Positions 1 through 5,609 of a DNA stretch of 5,678 nucleotides are shown piece after piece (within the stretch, counting starts at the first letter, position 1; every line of letters begins with the position of its first letter). This DNA comes from Coriobacteriales bacterium (GTDB lineage: Bacteria; Actinomycetota; Coriobacteriia; Coriobacteriales; UBA8131). Made by a program: the position numbers and the translations under genes. The stretch lies in the NCBI GenBank assembly GCA_031256575.1, contig JAIRQI010000182.1, positions 1-5,678 of the forward strand. Reading direction: 5' to 3'. Below the pieces are notes generated by a model. It searched no databases. It saw only the letters and a list, made by a program, of their open reading frames with translations, and was not told the origin of the DNA.

Positions 1-221
1 AAGTGCCTACTGTAGCTGTCAAGGCTATGATTATTGTCTCTAATAAACTGAGTAGTGACCTGGTCTATATGCTGACCAAGGCTTTGTTCGAAAACCGAGC
101 TGAGATTGCCTTAAACCACTTGATGGGCGCTTACCTTGACGAAGCTGACGCCATCAAGGGCATCACAGTTCCCTTTCACCCGGGTGCCGAGCGCTATTTT
201 CGCGAAATCGGGTTGATGTAA
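1..221 (+). CDS. TAXI-family TRAP transporter solute-binding protein, C-terminal fragment (5' end outside window)
   Basis: This is the last 72 or so residues of an extracytoplasmic solute receptor of the TAXI type, which delivers organic-acid-like ligands to a TRAP permease. The frame is open to the window edge, so the GTG at position 3 is an internal Val codon and not a start. The visible sequence reads VPTVAVKAMIIVSNKL, then a helix with VYMLTKALFENRAEI, and ends in VPFHPGAERYFREIGLM. The TVAV-x-A stretch, the TKALFEN helix and the PxHPGAERYxxE-x-G-L terminus are the recognisable end of TAXI proteins as I know the family. The signal peptide and ligand-binding core lie outside the window. 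The gene converges on the recO end and is not part of the minus-strand unit; its TRAP membrane subunits are not visible. The substrate cannot be told. Confidence 0.88.
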   Translation, partial: VPTVAVKAMIIVSNKLSSDLVYMLTKALFENRAEIALNHLMGAYLDEADAIKGITVPFHPGAERYFREIGLM

Positions 222-333
222 GTCAGATTGTTGTTCTTGATAGTTGTGGCAACAGATTTTTTACTGAAACTTCAGAAGGTCGTGGTTCACAGGGTCGTAA
301 AGATTCTGGATAATCTATTACATTATTTGCATT
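222..333. other. Convergent intergenic region between the TAXI gene and recO
   Basis: These 112 bases separate two genes whose 3' ends face each other, so no promoter is required here. The stretch is more A+T-rich than the flanking genes. Apart from the weak hairpin and T-tract at 243-262 there are two small inverted repeats: CTGAA/TTCAG (264-275) and AGATT/AATCT (301-316). The second, read on the minus strand, would be a 5-bp A+T-rich stem followed by TTTACG, which is poor evidence for a recO terminator. I see no small ORF with a convincing ribosome binding site and no RNA gene. Confidence 0.6.
243..262 (+). terminator. Weak candidate terminator after the TAXI gene
   Basis: A short inverted repeat, GTTG-TGG-CAAC (243-253), is followed after three bases by six T residues (257-262). 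It lies 21 bases downstream of the TAXI stop codon. The position and T-tract suit an intrinsic terminator, but a 4-bp stem is very short. A longer alternative pairs TTGTTG (228-233) with CAACAG (250-255) through one G-T wobble and a 16-base loop. This is a suggestion only. Confidence 0.3.
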
Positions 334-1125
334 TCAGGAGGCAGAGTTACTCAGCATGAAATCAAGAGAGCGGTTTTTCGGGGTTACCTGGGCCCGCATC
401 CAGTCTCGGGCAAAGAGCAGTAGCTGGTGCCCGATTGACTGATGCTCAGCATCAGCAAATTCTGCTAGTTGGCTAAATCGGCTCTTAATCAATAGGGCTA
501 CCCAGCTTAAGAGCGCTGGTTGGACCGCTGGTGCAGCAGTAGCAGACTGGTCGAAAGCTTGACAATCGGCACAGATAATCCCTCCTTGTTCAAAGGAAAA
601 GTAGAAAGCAAGGGATGTGTCTGGCCTATCTACCTCGAACGGTTGACCGCAGACCAGGCAGCTGTCCAGGTTGGGTTGAAACCCGACCTGGGCGATGATT
701 TTTAGCAAGGCAGCCGCCACCATCAGCTCCAAACCAGCTATGGCGGTCTTCTCCAGAGTATCTAAAGCGGCATCGAGCAGCAAAAACAACCTTGGTTCAG
801 CATCTGCCTCGCGCGATAAAACCTCAACCAGTTCGCTGATTGCTGCGGCTGCGGCGCTATGCTCGATGTCCAGACGACAACCGCTGTGGGGATTGACCAG
901 CTGGGCTTCGGTTACTGTGTACATACTGCTGCGCCCTTGGTGCATGACAATGTCTGTTTGGCAGAAAAGCTCTAAGTGGGAGCCGCGCCGTGAGCCTGGC
1001 TTACGGCCTCCTTTGACCACCAGCCGCAACTGCTGGCCGTCACTGTTAAATCCGGTGACTATCAGGTCCATCTCGGCTAGCTTGGTTTTCTTCAAGACGA
1101 TGATGCGGGCGCTGTATGTCGGCAT
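334..1125 (-). CDS. recO: DNA repair protein RecO
   Basis: RecO is the recombination mediator that, with RecR (and RecF), loads RecA onto SSB-coated single-stranded DNA and anneals strands during gap repair. The 263-residue product has the usual family length. The N-terminal OB-fold is marked by MPTYSARIIVLKKTKLAEMDLIVTGF and a basic KGGRKPGSRRGSHLE stretch (about residues 38-52). A helical domain follows, containing GF-x-PNLDSCLVCG. The zinc site appears as C156-x2-C159 and C185-x2-C188. The frame could open upstream at 1182 inside era, but ATG 1125 is preferred: MPTYSAR is the usual RecO start, and an AGGA ribosome binding site (1135-1138, overlapping the era stop) lies 9 bases before it. 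recO is the last gene of the minus-strand unit, 11 bases after era, and no strong terminator follows. Confidence 0.95.
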   Translation of the reverse strand: MPTYSARIIVLKKTKLAEMDLIVTGFNSDGQQLRLVVKGGRKPGSRRGSHLELFCQTDIVMHQGRSSMYTVTEAQLVNPHSGCRLDIEHSAAAAAISELVEVLSREADAEPRLFLLLDAALDTLEKTAIAGLELMVAAALLKIIAQVGFQPNLDSCLVCGQPFEVDRPDTSLAFYFSFEQGGIICADCQAFDQSATAAPAVQPALLSWVALLIKSRFSQLAEFADAEHQSIGHQLLLFARDWMRAQVTPKNRSLDFMLSNSAS

Positions 1126-1134
1126 GGTCGGTAA

Positions 1135-1138
1135 TCCT
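1135..1138 (-). promoter_or_regulatory. Ribosome binding site that fixes the recO start
   Basis: On the minus strand AGGA overlaps the TAG stop of era and stands 9 bases before ATG 1125. It supports the shorter RecO (263 residues) over the in-frame upstream ATG at 1182, which would add 19 residues from era-overlapping sequence. Confidence 0.6.
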
Positions 1139-2051
1139 AGCCGTAGCCGAAGCGGCGGATTTGGTTGGCATCCCGCCGCCAACCTTTACGCAGCTTGACC
1201 CGCAGGTTTAAAAAGACCCGCGTTCCCAAGAGCCGTTCCAAATCGACCCGGGCCAGTGAGCCGATGCTCTTGATGCGTTCTGCTCCCTTGCCGATTAATA
1301 TACCCTTCTGCGACTCCCGCTCGACATAGATTACGGCCTCGATGCGGGTCAGGTCGCGCTTCTTTTCGTAGCTTAGTTCTTCGACCAGCACTCCGACTGC
1401 ATGCGGGACTTCTTCACTGGTCAGGTAGAGCACCTTTTCGCGGATGAACTCTGCAACCAGTACCGAGATGTCCTGGTCGGTTGCAGTACCTTCAGGAAAC
1501 CAGCGCGGCCCTTCAGGTAGCAGCCCAACCACAGTATCGATGAAAGCCTGCACACCCTGTCCGGTCAGGGAGCTTAAGGGCAGTACAGCGGTAAACTGCT
1601 GCCCGACGGCTGCCTCTACAGCGGCAATCTGAGACTGGATGGTGGCTTCGTCGACCAGGTCAATCTTCGATAAGACCAGCAGCAGCGGTACTTTCAACCC
1701 TTTCAGCTGAGCCAGTACCCAACGGTCTCCACTACCGAAGGGCTGCGAGGCATCCAAGAGAAATGCCACCGCATCCACTGACTCCAGGGCTTTGATGGCT
1801 GAGGTGTTCAGCTCTTCACCGAGGGCATCTTGTGGTTTGTGCAAGCCTGGGGTATCTACCATTACTAACTGGTAGTCTGGGCCATCTAGAATAGCCCGAA
1901 ACCGATGACGGGTAGTCTGGGTGACATCGGAGGTTATTGCTACCTTGCTGCCGACGACAGCATTTATCAGTGACGACTTGCCGGTGTTCGGCCGACCAAT
2001 TAAAGTCACAAAGCCGCTAAAGAATACTGAGTTCGGCTGCTCCAAGGTCAT
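1137..2051 (-). CDS. era: GTPase Era
   Basis: Era is an essential GTP-binding protein that binds the 3' end of 16S rRNA and acts as a checkpoint in 30S subunit maturation. The 304-residue product has the standard two-domain layout. The GTPase motifs are G1 GRPNTGKS (19-26), the G2 region TSDVTQTTRHR with T46/T47, G3 DTPG (66-69), G4 SKID (128-131) and G5 SSLTG (160-164). The G4 first residue is Ser where Asn or Thr is usual. The KH domain (about 210-304) includes EVPHAVGV, YVERESQKGILIGKG and RVKLRKGWRRD. Its RNA-binding loop reads GKGA (254-257) instead of GxxG. ATG 2051 is chosen over ATG 2111: it overlaps the ybeY-dgkA stop as ATGA and puts the P-loop at the normal distance. The upstream ribosome binding site is weak, so translational coupling is likely. 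The neighbouring ybeY and recO fit the common era cluster. Confidence 0.97.
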   Translation of the reverse strand: MTLEQPNSVFFSGFVTLIGRPNTGKSSLINAVVGSKVAITSDVTQTTRHRFRAILDGPDYQLVMVDTPGLHKPQDALGEELNTSAIKALESVDAVAFLLDASQPFGSGDRWVLAQLKGLKVPLLLVLSKIDLVDEATIQSQIAAVEAAVGQQFTAVLPLSSLTGQGVQAFIDTVVGLLPEGPRWFPEGTATDQDISVLVAEFIREKVLYLTSEEVPHAVGVLVEELSYEKKRDLTRIEAVIYVERESQKGILIGKGAERIKSIGSLARVDLERLLGTRVFLNLRVKLRKGWRRDANQIRRFGYG

Positions 2052-3229
2052 GTTGCCAGTAGTCGCAGAATCGCATTGATGAAGATTGTCAAGCCGACTG
2101 CTACCGAGCATATTGCAGTAACCAGCACTACCCCGGCAGCGATATCCTTAGCCAGCTTGGCTTTAGGGTGAATGCCTGGCGAGGCCAAATCGACAATCAC
2201 CTCGATTGCCGTATTCAGCATCTCAGCCGCAAATACCAAGGCTATGGCAATAATCAGAACGCTCCACTCAGCAGCGGTCAGGCCCATAAAGAAGGCAACG
2301 ATGATGACAAGGGCCGCTACCCCCAGATGTATCTGCATATTCCGTTGGCTGCGAATGGTCGCAATGATTCCTTCGAAGGCCCAGCGAAAAGCCAGTAGCA
2401 GGTTGTATGGCTTACGTTCAATCTCCTGTTCGAGATTATTGATATCGCGGTCTGTCGGGTAGTTTAGGGACGCTTCAGTAGCTGGGTAATCCTGGTCAGC
2501 ATACTCGCCATAGTCAGCTGTCCCATATGTTGCACCAGCACTGGTTGCTCTGCTGGATGCTCTTGCAGCTTGTTGCTCCCCCAAAGCGCTACCGGCCACC
2601 CCGGCTCCAGCGCCTATTGCTGCACCAGCTGATGCGCTAGCAGCACCTGCTCTTCTGGCAGCTCCTGCTGCTGAAGCTGCTCCAAGACCTTGAGCAGATA
2701 GCTGCGGTTGGGTAAACCGCCAGTCTGCCCAAGCCTGAGCCAACCTATCCTCTGCGGTCTCCATGACAGCAGCCTGCTCTGCTTCTTCATGGTCATGGCC
2801 CAGCAGATGCAAGATACCGTGGAATACCAACACTTCCAGCTTTTCATTGAATTCCATGTCACTACCGTATGAGATACGGTTAGCGACTTCCGGACAAATT
2901 ACGATATCCCCCAAAACCAGCGGTTGGTCATCCCGCGGCACCAGTTCTTGTTCGTTCCAGCCGGAGCTGAAAGACAGCACATCCGTGGCCTTATCCACAC
3001 CTCGATAGTCGCGATTCAAATCGCGCATCCGATTAGCACCGACAAAAGCCAGCGACAGTTCTGCTGGTTGGTCGACGACAATCTCGTTTAAGGCCCAGAG
3101 GGCCAGCTGTCCCATTTCATAGTAGGGAACCTGGGGCTGAGCATCGCTGGCTACCGAAATCTGCACCTCCAATGCGGCAGCCGGTAGTTGAACATCACTT
3201 GGGGTCAGTACAATCGATAAACCTTCCAC
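2048..3229 (-). CDS. ybeY-dgkA: Fused endoribonuclease YbeY - diacylglycerol/undecaprenol kinase DgkA
   Basis: This single 393-residue frame joins two enzymes that are normally separate neighbours. Residues 1-170 are YbeY, a zinc-dependent RNase for 16S rRNA 3'-end maturation and ribosome quality control. Its motif HGILHLLGHDH supplies H137, H141 and H147, preceded by TDVLSFS (82-88) and LGDIVICPE (106-114). Residues about 178-264 form a low-complexity linker, first Ala/Gly/Ser-rich, then Tyr/Asp/Asn-rich. Residues 265-393 are DgkA, an integral membrane kinase of diacylglycerol or undecaprenol. It shows AFRWAFEGI (280-288), RNMQIH (296-301), AEMLNTAIEVIVDL (335-348) and KAKLAKDIAAG (356-366), with three predicted membrane helices (about 301-317, 322-346, 363-390). 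Q295 stands where a Glu is common. The GTG start is supported by a strong GGGAGGAG site 7 bases upstream. The phoH stop is one base away and era overlaps the end by 4 bases. There is no stop or frameshift between the domains. Confidence 0.93.
   Translation of the reverse strand: MEGLSIVLTPSDVQLPAAALEVQISVASDAQPQVPYYEMGQLALWALNEIVVDQPAELSLAFVGANRMRDLNRDYRGVDKATDVLSFSSGWNEQELVPRDDQPLVLGDIVICPEVANRISYGSDMEFNEKLEVLVFHGILHLLGHDHEEAEQAAVMETAEDRLAQAWADWRFTQPQLSAQGLGAASAAGAARRAGAASASAGAAIGAGAGVAGSALGEQQAARASSRATSAGATYGTADYGEYADQDYPATEASLNYPTDRDINNLEQEIERKPYNLLLAFRWAFEGIIATIRSQRNMQIHLGVAALVIIVAFFMGLTAAEWSVLIIAIALVFAAEMLNTAIEVIVDLASPGIHPKAKLAKDIAAGVVLVTAICSVAVGLTIFINAILRLLAT
2525..2692 (-). repeat. Low-complexity Ala/Gly/Ser linker coding segment in ybeY-dgkA
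   Basis: This segment encodes residues about 180-235 of the fusion, which are almost entirely Ala, Gly and Ser with scattered Arg and Gln (for example GLGAASAAGAARRAGAASAS). On the plus strand it is rich in GCTGCT- and GCACC-like words. The composition suggests a flexible tether grown by replication slippage. No perfect long tandem unit is visible. Confidence 0.65.
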
Positions 3230-3230
3230 T

Positions 3231-4190
3231 TCACAACTCCTCCCTCTCTTCAGCGCTTTCGTAGGCTGCTACGATACGTTGCACTAAAGAGTTGCGAACA
3301 ATATCCTTACCGGTTAATTCGATGAAAGCCACGTCGTCAATGCCTTCTAAGATACTGCGGACTGTCAAAAGCCCGCTAATCCGCTTAGGCAAATCCATTT
3401 GGGTTACATCGCCGGTGATGACCATCTTTGAACCAAAGCCCAACCGAGTCAAGAACATCTTCATCTGGTCGGGTGTGGTGTTTTGCGCCTCATCTAAGAC
3501 TATAAAACTATCGTTTAAGGTTCGGCCGCGCATGTAGGCTAAGGGGGCAATTTCAATCACCCCTTGCTCAATCTGCAAGATGCCCTTCTCCATATCGGTC
3601 AAGTCGAACAAGGCATCATAGAGCGGCCGGATGTAGGGGTCGATTTTCTCATTTAGGGTGCCCGGCAGATAGCCCAGGTGTTCACCGGCTTCGACTACAG
3701 GACGGGTCAGTATCAGGCGGTTGACCTCTTTGCGCTTCAAGGCAGCGACCGCCATGGCCATCGCCAGATAGGTCTTGCCAGTACCCGCCGGGCCGATGGC
3801 GAAGGTCACCGTATTGCTGCGGATGGCATCAACATAGCGCTTCTGGCCGCCGGTCTTAGCCCGCACCGCTCGGCCGCGGTAGGTCAGCAAGATGTCCTCG
3901 CGCAAAATAGCGGGGGTCAGCTCACCATGACGAATCAGGTCGATGGATTGGATAAGCTCTTCGGGGGTGACTGTCTTGCCCTCCTCCAAAAGCTGAATCA
4001 TGTCGGTGAACAGCGCGGTCAATACCTGAATCTCTAAAGCATCGCCCAGAATGTCAATCTGCTGTCCCCGTAAAGTGATGCGAGCGTCAAAGCGCTCTTC
4101 AATAATGCGCAGCAGGATGTCATTCACACCAACCAGGCGTGCTACATCCAGCCCTTCAGGAATCGTCAGAGTAATCTGTGCCCAGTCCAT
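3231..4190 (-). CDS. phoH: PhoH-family ATPase (PhoH-like protein)
   Basis: This is a cytoplasmic P-loop ATPase of the PhoH/PhoL family, predicted from genomic context to act in RNA metabolism beside YbeY; its exact reaction is not settled. The 319 residues match the family length. The N-terminal part (about 1-110) is the small KH-like region with GVNDILLRIIEERFDARITLRG. The ATPase domain holds Walker A GPAGTGKT (133-140), RPVVEAGEHLGYLPG (163-177), EKIDPYIRPLYDAL (181-194), Walker B FIVLDEAQN (229-237), then MKMFLTRLGFGSKMVITGD (243-261) and QMDLP (264-268). ATG 4190 is preceded by AAAGG with a 5-base spacer. A 42-base gap separates it from mtaB, and one base separates its stop from the ybeY start. 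All catalytic motifs look intact. Despite the name, no Pho box was seen, and phosphate control should not be assumed. Confidence 0.96.
   Translation of the reverse strand: MDWAQITLTIPEGLDVARLVGVNDILLRIIEERFDARITLRGQQIDILGDALEIQVLTALFTDMIQLLEEGKTVTPEELIQSIDLIRHGELTPAILREDILLTYRGRAVRAKTGGQKRYVDAIRSNTVTFAIGPAGTGKTYLAMAMAVAALKRKEVNRLILTRPVVEAGEHLGYLPGTLNEKIDPYIRPLYDALFDLTDMEKGILQIEQGVIEIAPLAYMRGRTLNDSFIVLDEAQNTTPDQMKMFLTRLGFGSKMVITGDVTQMDLPKRISGLLTVRSILEGIDDVAFIELTGKDIVRNSLVQRIVAAYESAEEREEL
3237..3244 (-). promoter_or_regulatory. Strong ribosome binding site for ybeY-dgkA inside phoH
   Basis: GGGAGGAG lies in the last codons of phoH (encoding part of EREEL), 7 bases before the GTG at 3229. It is the best Shine-Dalgarno match seen in the window. 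It decides the GTG start over later in-frame candidates, such as the Met at residue 39. Confidence 0.75.
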
Positions 4191-4232
4191 CTGTACCTTT
4201 CAATATCGCAATTATCCGCTAAACCCGTACGT

Positions 4233-5609
4233 TCATTCTAGCATTTGCTCTCGGATACCGCTAAAGCAAAGCTCGACCAAATCCCCGACGGGTAGAGCCG
4301 CATCAAGGCGCACCTGGTGGTAAGACTCCGCCCGGCCTAAACCTGGGCGCTCAATCAAGACCAATTCCCGCTGACCGAGTCGCTTTTGTAAGTCAGCTTG
4401 CGTCAGCTGCTCAGCCAGCTGCCGCAGCTCAAGCGAGCGCTCGGCCTTGACTTCGGCTGAGACCTGGCCAGCAAAAGCAGCTGCCGGGGTGCCTGGCCGA
4501 CGCGAATAGCAAAAGACATGCAGGCGCATGAAGGCCATACGCCGGCAGAAGTCCAAGGTAGCGCGAAAGTCCGAATCAGTCTCACCCGGGAATCCGACAA
4601 TGACATCTGTGGATAAGGCCAAGTGCGGCAGACGGTCGCGGGCCAGGGCTACCCGCTCAGAGTATTCGGAACTGGTATAGGGACGGTTCATCCGACTTAA
4701 CACTTCGTCGGAGGCGCTCTGCAAAGGCAGGTGCAGATGGGCACAGATACGGTGCTCGCTTGAGGCTATCAAATCAATCAGTCTCTCGCTTAAATGCAGC
4801 GGTTCCAGGCTGGAGAGCCGATAGCGACAATTCGAGGTATTGTTCAGCAAGGCCTGGAGCAAATCACAGAGTCCTTCTGTCTGGTCTTGGTAACTGCCCA
4901 GGTTGACCCCTGTCAGCACCAGCTCGCGTAGTCCCTTGGCTTCGGCTTGGCGAGCGTTTGCGACCAGCTCGGAAAGCGACAGCGAGACTGCTGGGCCGCG
5001 AGCGACATGCACGATGCAATAGCTGCAAGCCGAGTCACAGCCGTCTTGGATTTTCAGATACTGGCGTTGGCGGTTTGCAGGCCTCTGGGTGGAGTAGGTC
5101 TGAATGTTGGAGTCGAACTGTATGCTGGAGTTGGTTTGCTTGTGGGGGCCAGATTGCTCACTTGTGCCAGACAGCCCTTCGGTGCCAGATTGACCACAGT
5201 AGCCGAGTGGCCTCTGGGTGCTAGCTGCTCGGTCTTCGACCCTGCCAGCCAGACCCAGCAAACGGCAGGCTTCCCGCAAGGCTGACGCCAAGTCGGCTTG
5301 CACCACTACCCTTTCTCCCAAGCTGGAGTAGCTCTCTTTATTAATGGCTACAGCACAGCCACAGGCTAACAGCCAAGCCCGAGGGTTTTTGGCCAGCAAG
5401 CGCCGTACAGTTTTGCGTGCCTTGCTATCTGCCTCCCCGGTAACAGTGCAGGTCGTGACGATAATCAACTCAGCCTGGCTGGCCTCAACTAGTTGGGCGC
5501 CCATATCTAGAAGGCTGTTAGCCAGGTAGTCACCATCTGCCTGGTTGACCTTACACCCCAGTTTGAACAGGGCAAAGCCAGCTATCTGCTCCGGCTCACT
5601 TAGATTCAT
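4233..5609 (-). CDS. mtaB: tRNA (N6-threonylcarbamoyladenosine(37)-C2)-methylthiotransferase MtaB
   Basis: MtaB is a radical-SAM enzyme that adds a methylthio group to t6A37 in ANN-decoding tRNAs, giving ms2t6A. The 458-residue product has three parts. The N-terminal UPF0004 domain carries LGCKVNQ (C19), TTCTVTGEADSKARK (C54) and ACGCA (C83/C85), supplying ligands for the auxiliary cluster. The radical-SAM core has C191-x3-C195-x2-C198 in KIQDGCDSACSYCIV, followed by ELVLTGVNLGSY, RLSSLEP, HLHLPLQSASDEVL and STDVIVGFPGETDSDF. A TRAM-like tail runs from about 405 to 456. The ADSK and KIQDGC context favours MtaB over MiaB or RimO. Residues 122-182 are a Ser/Gln/Thr-rich linker with an internal repeat, longer than I expect. 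The ATG directly follows the preceding TAA stop, with no clear ribosome binding site, which suggests coupling to dnaJ translation. Confidence 0.94.
   Translation of the reverse strand: MNLSEPEQIAGFALFKLGCKVNQADGDYLANSLLDMGAQLVEASQAELIIVTTCTVTGEADSKARKTVRRLLAKNPRAWLLACGCAVAINKESYSSLGERVVVQADLASALREACRLLGLAGRVEDRAASTQRPLGYCGQSGTEGLSGTSEQSGPHKQTNSSIQFDSNIQTYSTQRPANRQRQYLKIQDGCDSACSYCIVHVARGPAVSLSLSELVANARQAEAKGLRELVLTGVNLGSYQDQTEGLCDLLQALLNNTSNCRYRLSSLEPLHLSERLIDLIASSEHRICAHLHLPLQSASDEVLSRMNRPYTSSEYSERVALARDRLPHLALSTDVIVGFPGETDSDFRATLDFCRRMAFMRLHVFCYSRRPGTPAAAFAGQVSAEVKAERSLELRQLAEQLTQADLQKRLGQRELVLIERPGLGRAESYHQVRLDAALPVGDLVELCFSGIREQMLE
5080..5220 (-). repeat. Direct repeats within the mtaB linker
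   Basis: The 12-mer GGCCTCTGGGTG (plus strand) occurs at 5080-5091 and 5209-5220, 129 bases (43 codons) apart, and encodes TQRP within STQRP both times. Between them, GCCAGATTG occurs at 5148-5156 and 5184-5192, 36 bases apart, encoding QSG, with a related GTGCCAGA at 5164-5171. All spacings are multiples of three, so the repeats keep the frame open. Confidence 0.7.

Noticed and set aside
301..316. AGATT/AATCT inverted repeat as a recO terminator
   Set aside because: The stem is only 5 bp and A+T-rich, and it is followed by three T residues on the minus strand, which is too weak to call.
1126..1182. Longer RecO beginning at ATG 1182
   Set aside because: The extra 19 residues overlap the era C-terminus, do not look like RecO, and the shorter start has a ribosome binding site and the typical MPTYSAR beginning.
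695..1198. 167-codon plus-strand open frame opposite recO
   Set aside because: It is antisense to well-supported recO codons, is rich in Ser and Arg as expected of a reverse-complement shadow, has no recognisable motif, and runs into the era end.
2052..2111. Longer Era beginning at ATG 2111
   Set aside because: It would overlap the DgkA C-terminus by over 60 bases and push the P-loop too far from the N-terminus. The ATGA overlap at 2048-2051 explains initiation better.
2614..2862. 82-codon minus-strand frame within ybeY in another phase
   Set aside because: It overlaps the conserved YbeY zinc motif in a different phase and reads as Trp/Cys/Ser-rich shadow sequence.
3678..4037. 119-codon plus-strand open frame opposite phoH
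   Set aside because: It is fully contained in phoH, whose Walker A and flanking motifs are intact on the minus strand. No family resemblance was seen.
4211..4216. GATAAT as a -10 promoter element before phoH
   Set aside because: It sits only 20 bases before the phoH start with no -35-like hexamer at a suitable distance. The match is easily chance in this A+T-rich 42-base gap.
4947..5285. Plus-strand open frames (112 and 88 codons) opposite mtaB
   Set aside because: They overlap the repeat-bearing linker of mtaB in antisense. The low-complexity DNA explains the lack of stops, and no start site or domain supports them.
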